A stretch of 64,000 nt of DNA from Ostrinia nubilalis (GCF_963855985.1 NC_087100.1:1957001-2021000); one strand, 5' to 3'; positions 14,801 to 29,800 are shown, numbered from the stretch's first letter. Notes: generated from the letters alone by a model not told the origin. Program-made: numbers and translations.

Positions 14801-17800
14801 CTTGTTCAATATACTTGTTTAAGCAACATGTTTGCGAGTCCAAACAATGTAAGTGGCGCACGATAATTCTAGATTACCCCAGTTCATGGTAAATGTTATA
14901 CAAACCGGCCGGGCCAGATTTGTAAACAATGGTCTATAGAAAGATCCCACGTCCGATGAAATCGAGATGATTGTGCATACCAATTTCATTATAAGTAAGA
15001 ACGCAAAATTAGGAAAGCGCAGAAGGACCTACCTACGTAGCGTCTATACTACAATCTTAAGTCTATGATGCTACAACACAAAAGAACAGCGTTTTCAGAT
15101 GCACTGAAGACTTGAGATCCTCGGTTTTAAACTGAAATAAACCAATTATAGAAATAAGGTATTGGTGTAGCTACTTATCGGAGAAAAAGATAATCTAGAA
15201 TACCTACATGGAAAAGATGCAGAATGCATACTATGTTTGCTATATTTCACAGTTCCCAAGCAAGTAGAATGATGATATATTATGTGTGTTGCTGAAAGAA
15301 GTTATGATCTCTGAACCTGGAAATCGGACTTTACATTAAACTCCATAAAATAGAAAATACCTAACCCTAACTGGAGACACAATTTCTAAATGGCACAGTC
15401 TACTGTTTTATCTCTAACTCATAAGCAAATTATAAACAGAACCATGTTAAGCACACCGATGTGAACTGAACATCCCATTTGACCTTTGACATGTAACCCT
15501 CTTTCACTAATCAGCGTCTGGTGGCCATAAATAGTGGTTATTATAATAGTGGTGTAAAGTTATTAGCTTTAATTAACATAACACGCCTATGATGGTGCTG
15601 TAAAGTAATTGACCTGAATGTCATGGAATGTAGGTTTGACTATCAATCCGGCTCATTCAGAGCGGGCCAAAGACCACATAAAAGTGTCAGAAACAATGTA
15701 AAGTTTGTTTGGACAGAAATTTTCTTCACTCAATCTAACTACATATGTCAAATTAACCTACCTTCTTACCAATTTGAACAAAAAAAACTATAAAAGTTAC
15801 GAGTCGTAAACTACAGCAATGAAAGAAAAGTTGTTTATATTCCAGTCATTGTCGTTTGTTTCAAAAGTAGCTTTAATCGTGTTTGTGATTTTACTGAGGC
15901 CTCTGTCAATAAATTCTGTCAACATTGCCTCCCCGCAACTTTCATCTTATTTGATAAAGTGAACAAACTTGTGAAATTGAATTCGACTGAGTTATTTACT
16001 ATAATAAACAGTCTTCAAAGCTTCAAGTTCTCGAACGTTCGACCTTGAGGGCTGCCCCAGGGATGTCCTCTCTGACCTCCACTTTATTAACTCGATACGC
16101 AGACTTTTCTTGACGTCAAATATGCATTTATCGCTCGTTCTAAATGCAAATGGATTCAGTTTGTTGGAATTCTATACACAACCAAGTTCAAAGTTATTAT
16201 GTTTAACATGACACAAAGAAGAATACATTTTATTTATTTACTTATGACATTGTTGCAGTCTGTAGACTACAGTCACGTTCCTCTACAACACTTAGGTGTT
16301 TATGCTTTTTCAAATAATACATGCGAAATTTAATTTATGTCAAATAGGGAGAAATTGTTCCATTGTGTGAATTGAAAAAATAATAAACGTTTTATAGCGA
16401 TATTAGAGTTACAATTAATCCCTGCAATAGGTATAATTTGGAAGTGGTTGGTTATGGTGGGTCGATTGGACTGTAATATTATCCTGGATTTTGATACTTA
16501 TCTTACCTATTCACTTTACAAAATATTTTAAAGCTGTTTAAGTTAATTGTTTTAAGTCGCTGACATAGCTAGTTGTTAGGCAACAATTTTACTCTTTTCC
16601 TCCATTCACGATTCGCACAGCATCATCTCTTATCTTATTACTTGAGTACATTGACGTCAAAACTACGCAATAGATGTTTATCTTATATGTTTACATCAGT
16701 GATTACTATTTGGATAAAGATAGCTTCAAATAAGGTTGTAGCTTCGTGCATCATAGCAAATATGAACTGGTTTAATGCAGAATCTTATAAGCTTAGGCTC
16801 GAATCAAGGCAATAGTGTTTTCGCAATAATAGCTGGTTATACAATGACTCATCCACTTGTGTATGGGTTAACATTGTCCAAAACATCGTCTTTAAAAGTC
16901 TTCATGCCCTGTCACACACATTTTTTAGTGAATAAAGTTAATTTGTATTTTTTTTCTCGTGAGGGTTATAACCACTATAATCTTTTATAGGATCCCTTTG
17001 AGTCGATTATTTCTAACTGATTAGTTTTTGATTAGACGTTCGTTATCAATTTGGGAAAATATAGCACAAAGCTATTTTTATTTGTATCAAAGAATCTATC
17101 CCAGGACGAACGACCATCGAGTTCGAACTTCGAACAACTTTTTAAATTCTAGAGACTAGATCTGTTATGATTTTAATGCGACTATAAAAACTGTTATTAT
17201 CTGTGCTTTTTTGTGCATTTCTTTTTAACACTAACATTCTTGTTTCAGGCTCTGCAGATTCATCTACAGCCTGACGAAGGAGACATCCTAATCTTCATGC
17301 CTGGTCAAGAAGACATTGAAGTTACTTGTGAGGTAAGTAAGAACCTAATTTGTTAACCCAGCAAGGACTAACAATATGAATCGAATACGGCTTCCTCTTT
17401 AGTGCATAATTTTTCTCCTTTCTGATTTTGCATAGCAATTTGTTTGATCTACAAATTAGTCATCTCTATAATATAAGCGTTTTGTCTTTCACAACTAAAC
17501 TTTATAGCCGTCAAATAGAAATACAAATGGTCATAGATAGTGACTATTTGGTGTAGTGATACTGGGCTACTATGCCAAAGGACGCAGGTTCGACGATCCT
17601 CGAAAGAACAAATTAAAATACATGATCATTATCATTAACATTAAGGGCTATATTTCACCGGGACACCATGGCGGCGCAACCAGTCACCGCTACCAACAAA
17701 ATGTATACAGCTTTGCGCAACCAAACGGACACCAGGTGAGTAACTCTATAGAGCTGTATACATTTTGTTGGTAGCCGGCGACTGGTTGCGCCGCCATGGT

Positions 17801-20800
17801 GTCTCGGTGAAATATATCCCTTACAGTGCGGATATAAGTACGTTGCACTGTGAAGTTTCATACAAAGAATACTTACTGATCGCCTCCAGTTGATACGGTT
17901 AGGATCTCTTTCCTTATTAATAAATGTGCTACGTCCTTTAGTCTTCGTGTTTTCTATGTTTAGATATGTATTTATAAATCCGTTGTCTAGTACCCATAGA
18001 ACAAACTTTGCTTAGTTTGAGACTAGACGGCGTAATGTAAATGTCCAAATATTTATTTATTCTTCCCCAGGTGCTCACAGAGCGTCTAGCAGACCTGGAC
18101 AGCGCACCGCCTCTCACGGTGCTACCGATCTACTCTCAATTGCCAGCTGACCTGCAAGCGAAGATTTTCCAGCGAGCTCCACCTGGCCAGAGGAAGTGCA
18201 TCGTGGCTACCAATATTGCTGGTAAGGTCTTCGTTCGTTCATTTCAGCCAAATGACATCCACTGCTGAACAAAGGCCTCCCCCGCGGATTTTCACAATGA
18301 CCGGTCCAGCGCTGTCCGAATCCAGGTACTTCCCGCGACCTTTGCCAGGTTGGTAAGAATTACAGCTGGTTTATTGAACTAGATCTCATACAGAGTCTAC
18401 AGCGCGCCGCTTTTCATAGTGCTGTCGATCTACTCTCAGTTGCCAGCTGATCTGTAAGCCAAGATCGTGGCTACCAACATTGCTGTTAAGGTCTCAACAT
18501 CATCATTTAAGCCACAGGACGTCCACTGCTGGACAAAGGCCTCCCCCGCGGATTTTCACAATGACCGGTCCAGCGCTACCCGCATCCAGGTACTTCCCGC
18601 GACTTTCACCAGGTTGGTTTATTGAACTAGGTTTCATACAGAGTCTACAGCGCGCCGATTTTCATGGTGCTCTCGATCTACTCTCAGTTACCAGCTGACC
18701 TGCAAGCCAAGATCTTCCAGCGAGCGCCGCCGGGCCAGAGGAAGTGTATCGTGGCTACCAATATTGCTGGTAAGGTCTTCGTTCGTTCATTTCAGCCAAA
18801 TGACATCCACTGCTGAACAAAGGCCTCCCCCGTGGATTTTCACAATGACCGGTCCTGCGCTGCCCGCATCCAGGTACTTCCCGCGACCTTCACCAGGTTG
18901 GTATGAATTACAGCTGGTTTATTGAACTAGATCTCACACAGAGTCCACAGGGCGCCGCTTTTCATGGTGCTCTCGATCTACTCTCAATTGCCAGCTGATC
19001 TGCAAGCCAAGATCTTTCAGCGAGCACCGCCGGGGCAGAGGAAGTGCATCGTGGCTACCAATATTGCTGGTAAGGTCTCATCATCATCATTTAAGGCATA
19101 GGAAGGACGTCCACTGCTGAACATAGGCCTCCCCCAATGATTTCCATATTGCTCGGTTGGTAGCGGCCTGCATCCAGCGCCTTCCTGCTACCTTTATGAA
19201 GTCGCCTGTCAATCCTGTGGGTTGACGTCTCACGGACTACTGCTGGTAAAAAAAGCATACAGGTACATCGCAGAAAGTTTATTCAAATTGTTTTTTTGTT
19301 TCCAGAAACTTCGCTGACTGTCGATGGCATCATGTACGTGGTGGACTCCGGTTACTGCAAGCTGAAGGTGTACAATCCAAGGATTGGTATGGACGCTCTA
19401 CAGGTTAGTCACGTTTCTTTACATCTTGCCCCCGGTTTATGGTCTAAATTGTCTGGCAGTTCACATTGTCCATAATTCCGTGTAGACTAGAGTTTCATAC
19501 CCATTTCAAATAAAGATAAAAATGTCTCAGCATCCATAATCTTCTTTCGCATCCCCGCACTACCAATATGGTAGGAAATTAACGCAAAGATATGGTATGG
19601 GTTCATCACCAGATTAGGACAGGTCAGAGGATGACCCTTTCTAATTTGCAAAGGCAAATTCTAGATTTGGCCTTACGGCGATTAAACGGATGTGAAGTCG
19701 TGTGGTTCTAGCAATGTAAAATAGGTCCACTCCCACTCTTTCCGTAGATTTCGTAAAAGGTCAAGGGACAAAGTTTATGCGATATATTGAGAGATTTAAT
19801 TTTATAAGTTTCTTTATGGACTTTTAGCTGACGCAGATTTTAAGTTGTACCTAAATCTCCCCAGATCTACCCAGTAAGCCAGGCCAACGCACGCCAGAGG
19901 GCGGGTCGTGCGGGCCGAACGGGCCCGGGCAAAGCTTTCTGTCTGTACACGCAGCGGCAATACCAGCGCGAGTTGTTAGCTGCGACTGTGCCGGAGATAC
20001 AGCGGACTAACTTGGCTAATACTGTACTACTGCTAAAGTCGCTTGGAGTTGAAGACTTACTCGCCTTCCATTTTATGGACCCGCCACCACAGGTCAGTAT
20101 CCTTCTCCCACTTTTCAACTACATGGTTCTCCTCGATAGCTTACTATAGACATATTAAACACTTCTCAACAATCAACTCTCTCATCTGCGGTCTTCATAG
20201 TCCCTCTTCAGCCCTTTTCATCCAATTCTCTTGATGCTATTTAGTCAACAATCGCCGTACAAGCAAGGTAAGGCGTTCTGCTGTTCTGCCTCTACACGCA
20301 ACGGCAGTACCAGCGCGAGTTGTTAGCCGCTACTGTGCCGGAGATACAGCGGACTAACCTGGCTAATACTGTGCTGCTGCTAAAGTCATTAGGAGTTGAA
20401 GACTTATTGGCTTTTCACTTTATGGACCCGCCACCACAGGTATATTCGTCTCTTTCTTTCGTTATGAGCCCTTTTCATAGTTATAGTCATCAGCCATGTG
20501 ATCCTCTTTCTTAGAGATGCCGTGATGCTACTTGTAGTCGAGCTTTCCACTTTACTGACCCGCCTCTGTCGCCGCCACCTAATCAGCTTTGATCCTCCTT
20601 TTTTCCATTTCTATTTCCACAGTATTAGTACTGTGGAGCGCAGTTACTTTGTTTGTCTATTGAACGATAAGTCGTTCCACGTAAGCTCAAGACTCTTCAA
20701 ATATTACGAGTAGAAATCTACACTCATCGAACAGAAGGCGCTGTCAACCCACTATCATGCCTTGTAAGCTTCGAAACACTTTACTCCTGGTCTAGATTAA

Positions 20801-23800
20801 TTTATTTGCAATTTTTGACGGTTTGCTGTAGATCTGAACTACACATAAACAGTTCCATTGATTCATATTCCTACTATCCTTTTCCCAGGACACGATCCTG
20901 AACTCCATGTATCAGCTGTGGATCCTGGGCGCGCTGGACGGCACGGGCGCGCTGACGCCTCTCGGCCGGCAGATGGCGGAGTTCCCGCTCGACCCGCCGC
21001 AGTGCCACATGCTCATAGTGTCGGCTGAGATGGGATGCAGTGCGGAGGTGCTCATCATAGGTATGTGCTTCCCAGGGCTTCATGTGCCAGCTGTGGATCC
21101 AAGGTGCCTTAGACTTTAGACTGTAGCCGTACAAAGGTGCTCGTTATAGGTATGCCTCCTTGCGTCCTAGGACACGACCCTGGTTTCATGCTCCTAGATG
21201 CTTTAGGCAGACAGCAGGATTATTTAGGGCGAGGATTTGATCCTTCTAGACGAAGCTGAAGATGTGAAGAGTAGTGGAGATGGCGAGGCTGATGCCGAAG
21301 ATAGTGGTGGAAAAGGTTGCGTGTTCGATCACGTTGGGGTCATCAATGTAGATGAAGAATGAAGATTGACCACCAAAGGAAGATAAGGTGGAATTGCTTC
21401 TTTCCCATCGGGTGTAAATGTGTAACGCTTGGGGACTCTAAGGTCAAATAAGGTGGACATCCATGCACGGAGGCGTAAGCTTGTATCAGCGCCATCTGTT
21501 GACCGATGCCTGCCACTAGCCTGTAGTGGCGAGTCACTAAGTGTCGCCACACGCCTGCCTCCACGCAGCAGCTGTGGATCCTGGGCGCGCTGGACGGCAC
21601 GGGCGCGCTGACGCCTCTCGGCCGGCAGATGGCGGAGTTCCCGCTCGACCCGCCGCAGTGCCACATGCTCATAGTGTCGGCTGAGATGGGATGCAGTGCG
21701 GAGGTGCTTATCATAGGTATGTGGATAGACTAAAGCCCGGTCTGCGAGCTCGTAGAATTTTGTCCAATGACCCCAAGCTACCCATCCTTATCGCTCGCGC
21801 GTTATTATATTGCTGTCGCGACTGTGCGACGGGCGCCCGCAGTGAGTGTGCGAGCGCACTCACATCGTGTGTAAAATGTCTCTGGGGTGGTGGCGTAGTG
21901 AGGCGGGTCGTTACATTCCCTCTAATATGGTCGAGTGAAGCGATGGCTGGTTCACTCGTCATGTCTGTGAACAGGCGCTGCTTTCGGGGACTGGTCAATC
22001 CAAGTTATTCCAACTTATGTATGCGAGTCATTTCTACAAGTATTTAAGTATGTAATCTGTAAGTCTAGATATTAGCACGTCACTACCTTGTTTAATATAC
22101 CACGCAATTTTGTATACCCATTCTTATAAGATACACTATACAAGAATGCATGGTAAATTCAGTGAACTGCTCCTGAATCGAATGTACCTACTACTGCTAT
22201 TTCTATTTATTTATATTAACCGGCAGACAGTGGTGACTGAGTTTGTTGCGGCGCTTCTTCTCAGCACTTGCCAAATGTTGGTCTCGAAGCGCTGGTAGGG
22301 TAAAAAGATTATGAGACATGTAGAGGCTCCTTAAGAGCAAAATGACGATTTGTAAGAACTATTTATTAGTCTAAACAAATAAAGAAATTTTGACTTTGAC
22401 TTTGACTTTGACTTTGACTTTGACTTTGACTTTGACTTTGACTTTTGACTTTGACTAAGGTCCAGTAAGGTGGAAATCAATCCACGGAGGTATAAGCTTG
22501 TATCAGCGCCATCTGTTGACCGATGCCTGCCACTAGCTTGCAGTGGTGAGTCGATAGGTGTCGCTACAAAGACCTGCCTCCACGCAGCAGCTGTGGATCC
22601 TGGGCGCGCTGGACGGCACGGGCGCGCTGACGCCTCTCGGCCGGCAGATGGCGGAGTTCCCGCTCGACCCGCCGCAGTGCCACATGCTCATAGTGTCGGC
22701 TGAGATGGGATGCAGTGCGGAGGTGCTCATCATAGGTATGTGCTTCCCAGGGCTATGCCAGCTGTGTATCCTAGGTACCTTAGACAGTAGCCGTGCGGAG
22801 GTCCTAGGACACGACCCTGATCCCAAATACCATTTGGATTCTTGTACCTTAGACACCAGGATGTAGTGCACAGGTGCTCATTGTAGATATGCATTCGTAC
22901 ATCCCAGGACAAGTACCTGATTTCATGCGCCAACTGTGGATCCTAGATGCTTTAGGCAGATAGCAGGGTGCAGCGCCGAGGTGCTCATCATAGGCATGTG
23001 GATAGACTAGTAGATTATTTGGGGCAAGGGTTTGATAATTCTAGACGTAGCTGAAGACGTGACGAGTAGTGGAGATGGCAAAGTTGATGCTGAAGACAGT
23101 GGTGGAAAAGGTTGCGTGTTCGATCACATCGGGGTCACCAATGTGGATGAAGAATGAAGATTAACTACTAAAGGAAGATAAGGTGGAATTGCTTCTTTCC
23201 CATCGGGTGTAAATGTGTAATGCTTGGGGACTCCAAGGTCAAATAAGGTGGAAATCAATCCACGGAGGCATAAGCTTGTATTAGCGCCATCTGTTGACTG
23301 ATGCCTGCTACTACTTTGTAGTGGCGAGTCGCTAGGTGTCGCCACACGCCTGCCTCCACGCAGCAGCTGTGGATCCTGGGCGCGCTGGACGGCACGGGCG
23401 CGCTGACGCCTCTCGGCCGGCAGATGGCGGAGTTCCCGCTCGACCCGCCGCAGTGCCACATGCTCATAGTGTCGGCTGAGATGGGATGCAGTGCGGAGGT
23501 GCTCATCATAGGTATGTGCTTCCCAGGGCTTCATGTGCCAGCTGTGGATCCAAGGTGCCTTAGACTTTAGACTGTAGCCGTACAAAGGTGCTCGTTATAG
23601 GTATGCCTCCTTGCGTCCTAGGACACGACCCTGGTTTCATGCTCCTAGATGCTTTAGGCAGACAGCAGGATTATTTAGGGCGAGGATTTGATCCTTCTAG
23701 ACGAAGCTGAAGATGTGAAGAGTAGTGGAGATGGCGAGGCTGATGCCGAAGATAGTGGTGGAAAAGGTTGCGTGTTCGATCACGTTGGGGTCATCAATGT

Positions 23801-26800
23801 AGATGAAGAATGAAGATTGACCACCAAAGGAAGATAAGGTGGAATTGCTTCTTTCCCATCGGGTGTAAATGTGTAACGCTTGGGGACTCTAAGGTCAAAT
23901 AAGGTGGACATCCATGCACGGAGGCGTAAGCTTGTATCAGCGCCATCTGTTGACCGATGCCTGCCACTAGCCTGTAGTGGCGAGTCACTAAGTGTCGCCA
24001 CACGCCTGCCTCCACGCAGCAGCTGTGGATCCTGGGCGCGCTGGACGGCACGGGCGCGCTGACGCCTCTCGGCCGGCAGATGGCGGAGTTCCCGCTCGAC
24101 CCGCCGCAGTGCCACATGCTCATAGTGTCGGCTGAGATGGGATGCAGTGCGGAGGTGCTTATCATAGGTATGTGGATAGACTAAAGCCCGGTCTGCGAGC
24201 TCGTAGAATTTTGTCCAATGACCCCAAGCTACCCATCCTTATCGCTCGCGCGTTATTATATTGCTGTCGCGACTGTGCGACGGGCGCCCGCAGTGAGTGT
24301 GCGAGCGCACTCACATCGTGTGTAAAATGTCTCTGGGGTGGTGGCGTAGTGAGGCGGGTCGTTACATTCCCTCTAATATGGTCGAGTGAAGCGATGGCTG
24401 GTTCACTCGTCATGTCTGTGAACAGGCGCTGCTTTCGGGGACTGGTCAATCCAAGTTATTCCAACTTATGTATGCGAGTCATTTCTACAAGTATTTAAGT
24501 ATGTAATCTGTAAGTCTAGATATTAGCACGTCACTACCTTGTTTAATATACCACGCAATTTTGTATACCCATTCTTATAAGATACACTATACAAGAATGC
24601 ATGGTAAATTCAGTGAACTGCTCCTGAATCGAATGTACCTACTACTGCTATTTCTATTTATTTATATTAACCGGCAGACAGTGGTGACTGAGTTTGTTGC
24701 GGCGCTTCTTCTCAGCACTTGCCAAATGTTGGTCTCGAAGCGCTGGTAGGGTAAAAAGATTATGAGACATGTAGAGGCTCCTTAAGAGCAAAATGACGAT
24801 TTGTAAGAACTATTTATTAGTCTAAACAAATAAAGAAATTTTGACTTTGACTTTGACTTTGACTTTGACTTTGACTTTGACTTTGACTTTTGACTTTGAC
24901 TAAGGTCCAGTAAGGTGGAAATCAATCCACGGAGGTATAAGCTTGTATCAGCGCCATCTGTTGACCGATGCCTGCCACTAGCTTGCAGTGGTGAGTCGAT
25001 AGGTGTCGCTACAAAGACCTGCCTCCACGCAGCAGCTGTGGATCCTGGGCGCGCTGGACGGCACGGGCGCGCTGACGCCTCTCGGCCGGCAGATGGCGGA
25101 GTTCCCGCTCGACCCGCCGCAGTGCCACATGCTCATAGTGTCGGCCGAGATGGGATGCAGTGCCGAGGTGCTTATCATAGGTATGTATCTCTACATCCTA
25201 GGACAAGTGCCTGATTTCATGCGCCAGCTGTGGATCTTATGTGTCTTGTTAAATGCAGCACGGAGTCAGCTCCGTGCACCTCAGGGTGCTCGTCGTAGGT
25301 ATACATCCTTGCATCTGAAGACACGATCCTGACTCCAAATACCAGCTATGGATCCTAGGTGCCTTAGAGAGTGCAGCCTGTAAGTGCTCATCATAGGTAA
25401 GTAATTTTGGTATGTGCATCCCAGGACACTATCCCGGCACTATGTGTCAGCTGTGGATCCTAGCTGTCTTATAGTTCCCGCACCACCATCGTGGCTGCAG
25501 CGCCCAAATACTCATCATAGATATAATGTATCCACAGTTTATTTTGCAAATAAAATAATTGCCTCATGTTAAACCACCACACAACCCATCAGAAAGCAGA
25601 TCCAGTGTCATCAAGTAAAAGATATTTCAAAAAATAAAAAACAATATCAATATTTATGAATATGATAAATCCCCTCGCTAGTAAACAAAACAAAATGCTG
25701 ATTAATTTAATTCGACTCATTCAACGCGTTCGGATCAAATAAGTGTGCGTTCACCTTAAAAGAGTTGTTATCTGTGAGCGTGTGAATGTCAACTACACTA
25801 CTGACAAATTGTCAGTTTGGTGGGGGTAGTCAAATAAAAAAGTATGATAGATTGTTTAGTAGATCTGTTTTGATTCCGTGGAGGGTAGTTGAACAGGAAG
25901 CGTGGTCGATCTGTTTTAATGGTTATAATTTATTAATTAATGAACTTTAGTGTACCTACAAATCTGGTGTTAGTTTGTGTTCTAAAGTGTAGTGAAGTGA
26001 TAAATACATGAAAACATTGAAACACTTCGAATTTGAGCACGCATCGAGTCATCGAGTGTCGATTGGTTTGTCGTATGAACAACACATAATGTACCCGTTT
26101 TCGAATTGTCGTCAATATTGAATCCATATTATCAAGGCTACTTATCTTGTGAAAACTTTCTTTAGATCCGATGGCGTCTACAGAAAGGTAATTTTGCTGT
26201 ATTCATGAAAACCATTAAACATTAAGACACCCCGCAGACTGCAGGCTTTGTCGGCCGATATTGGAAGGGCTGTTAATCAGTATGAACATGTATGGAAGCG
26301 CCCACTACAACGATTTAGTATGGGCCGTTTCCTCATACAAATTTGATACCAAAGCTAATCATTTGTAATATTATCTTTGTGTTTCACATCCTAAATATGG
26401 TCATCATCTCAGCCATAGGACGTCCACTACTGAACATAGGCCTCCCTCAATATGGCTAGTGCAGGGGTGGCCAACCAGTCGATCGCGACTATTAGTCCAG
26501 TCGATCGTGGCAAGGCAAAAAATAATACATGATTGTGTACTAAACTATGCTGTTTCATTTAAGATTTCAAGAAGTATGTAAGTAGTAGATCACCCAGGGT
26601 TTCGTTAGTAAACAGTAGATCTTATGTCTAATCAAGTTGGCCACCCTTGGGCTAGTTCATTCAGTAGACTGTTTTATTTATGAATGTTGCTGTTTATTTC
26701 CTTAATAAATAAATAGGTAAATTAACCCTTATTACCTTGCAGTATCCATGCTGTCGGTTCCATCAGTGTTCTACCGGCCACAAGGACGCGAGGAAGAAGC

Positions 26801-29800
26801 GGACTCCGTCAAGGAGAAGTTCCAAGTGCCAGAGTCGGACCACCTCACGCTGCTGCATTTGTACAACCAGTGGAAGGCTAACAAGTGAGTTTTGTCTTCA
26901 CATTTTTAAAAATATTTACTAAATATTATTGATTAAAATCAGTTTTCTTGAAACAACTTTCTTATTGTTAAATACTTACTTAATAGAACTTCTGGTTGTT
27001 TAAACGTAGGGGAACCTGTTGAACCTTGGACAGAGTTGTACCTAAAACAATTGTATATATTTTTTAAATTATGCGGTTTTATGAAAAGTTGTCTAGGGTA
27101 TTACATACGTTATTTGTCAACATTAACGTGAAGTTAGCTAAGATTCGCCGACACCGTGCAAGTACAAGAAAAAATGGTAATTTAATATTTTACACTGACG
27201 CAGTGAGTTTTTGGAGGTTTACTTAATGTCAATTTATGAAAAATGTTGCATGTTTGACAAAACGGTTATAGTTAGAACATAATCTTTATATATCTAGCTA
27301 CTGGACGATATGAGTTTCAGATCCTAAGCTCAAATGGAAATGGGTTTATTATGCTTATTAAGTGAAGTAGTCGCAATGTTGTACCTTGACCACCCAACTA
27401 GCGATGTACCTTGGTCACTGATTTTCATTACGTTTTAATGAGAATTTTATTGTAATAAAAAAAACATATTATACTGTTATAGATACAATGCCCCGAAGAC
27501 CTCAAAATAGCAATTTAAAGTCTGTTTTTGATATATATTTTTTTAATTTCTAATGTTATTAAAATTTATGTTTATTTTATCTTCATATGACTTTTTTAAG
27601 ATTATTTTTGTTGATAAAGCGGTTTTAATGGATATTTTGCTAGAATTTATGTTAAATGATAAGAAATAAAAAAAAATACATTGGAAGTTAAAGCCACTCC
27701 AGCGCGTATTTTGTCCTACACGACATAACATATCAACATTCAACAAAATTTTCTAGAAAAAATGTTAAATAATGTCATATTTTTGTTGATTGTGTAAGGC
27801 TAAACATGGACTGGAGAGCCGGCTTAAACTTAAGTGATTTGTTGCCAAAAAATTGTGAAAAATAATTAGTACAAAAAATGTGGATGAGGATCTTTTTTAA
27901 AAAATACTTTTACTTAGATATTGTTGCTAATAACTGTAATAATTGGTATTTCAAATAATAATTTAACAGAAAATTAACAAATTGAAGCGAATATAAGCAT
28001 TTATTTAAATTTAAATAGGTACAACGTACACGGTCCAAGGTACATCTGGTTTGTTGTACCTAGGACAGTTTTCCCTTTTTTTTTCTAGCAGCTAGTATGC
28101 CCAAATTTTTAAAATTATACACAATTTTATGAATGAATTATGTAGTTAATTAAATGATCTTTAAATATAACTGCACTAGACAAGTTTAACTATCACCATT
28201 ATTTTTCAAAAAATCAAAATTCGAAAAACTGGCCTAAGTACAACAGGTTCCCCTATACTTTTCTTCTTTCGAAAGTAATTTCCCAATACGGAGTATTAAT
28301 ATTATGATGGTACTTGAACTACCATTCCTGTTGGAATTACAGTCTTTCAATATCAACTGGAATTTCGATTTTCAGTTGCTTTGAAATCGGCATATTACTC
28401 GTAGTTTGTCAATTGAGTTCATAAAATAGTAACGTCATTATCACGCCATGTACCCCTGTATAAAATGCCACCCTTGGAGTTTTGTAATGCCACCTGGAGG
28501 GAAAGTACTCTTAATACTGTAGATAGAAATTTTTACTGAAAGAAAACATTCCTTTATTTTTGAAAAGAAATAGAACTGCAATCTGCATTCAAGGATTTTC
28601 GAAAGGTGGCATTACAAAATTCCACCCTGTAGATCGTTTCGTCCACTCGGACGCGCTCCACCAATTTTTGGTCTCGGTCGCGCGGGGTGCGGGGAGTTCG
28701 ATCCGAGAAATCCGAGCGTCATTATTGTAGTGTGCGTGTGCACTCATGGATGATTTAGCGTGTACCGATAACAGTCAAACATTAGCGGAAAGATGGTGGG
28801 GCGCGTCTTCGTGGATTGAACAATTTATACCCTATTGTTCTATGAATCAAGTGTCAACATTAAATTCTCCCGCAGATACTCCAGCCAGTGGTGCACCGAG
28901 CACTTCGTCCACGGCAAGGCCATGCGGAAGGTCCGCGAGGTGCGTCAACAGCTGAAGGACATCCTGCAGCAACAACGCCTGCCGCTCGCATCGTGTGGGA
29001 CTGACTGGGACACGGTCCGCAAGTGCATCTGTTCTGGTGAGCTTATATTATCATCAACGCGACATCTTCATTTCAGCCTTTGGCCACGAACGGACTTTTC
29101 CCATGTGTCGTATCTAGCGCTGCAACTCCTGCACAGTGTTTTATTTTGGCTTAGAAGCGGACATCCCTGTTTTATTAATTCAATCGTTAGATATTACTAT
29201 TATGTATACAATTGATGAAGGAACTAGTAGTTGTATTTGTTTAGTTTCGAAGAAATATTGGATTTTGTGAATTTATAAAAAAAAACAGTTTTAGAAGCAT
29301 ATTTTCTAAAAAAATTACATTAAGTCAGAATTTTGTAAATACATTTACCTATCACTATAACGTCTACCTTTATGCAAAAATAAATGGTTATTGCTGCAGT
29401 AATTTAGGAATTATTTAATAATTTATGATTTTCAGAAAACATTTTTTTCTCCGTTGTCCTAGAAAAATGGCAGCTATATTTACTTTATATTGATGCCTGA
29501 TATAATTATCTATAATACCTGAAAATATTACTTGCCTATCCCGTGGAAGTTCGAAGATATTTTAATTTCTATGAGTTTAGAAGATTTATATGTAAATAGG
29601 GTTGTCATCTAAATATTTTTTAGTTTTTTAAATGCCGTCCGTAACAATACGGTTTTAATGCCTTTGTTAGATAACTATTGAAATTCATTGCTTTTACCAT
29701 TATTAATTTGTCTGGTCGAGTTTGATAATTATAGAGTTGGCCCTGTGGCGGCTTATTGGAAATCCTATCGTTTTCGAAACATCGATATATATGTTGCAGT

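Larger units (their letters stand above)
20913..25186 (+). repeat. Near-perfect 2.45-kb tandem duplication carrying exon-f copies
   Basis: 20913-22741 reappears at 23364-25186. The offset is 2451 bp before the TTTGAC run at about 22390-22457 and 2445 bp after it, one hexamer fewer in the second copy. Stretches compared by eye are otherwise identical until the end of the last exon-f copy, where three substitutions appear. Each block starts and ends inside exon-f copies. Confidence 0.9.

Noticed and set aside
21329..24498. Duplicated open frames of 95-123 codons on both strands around exon-f copies
   Set aside because: They are shadows of the exon core and its flanks, and repeat only because the DNA is duplicated.
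29132..29180. True V(D)J-type recombination signal (heptamer plus nonamer)
   Set aside because: No A-rich nonamer lies 12 or 23 bp after CACAGTG. Only the heptamer-like transposon end is supported.
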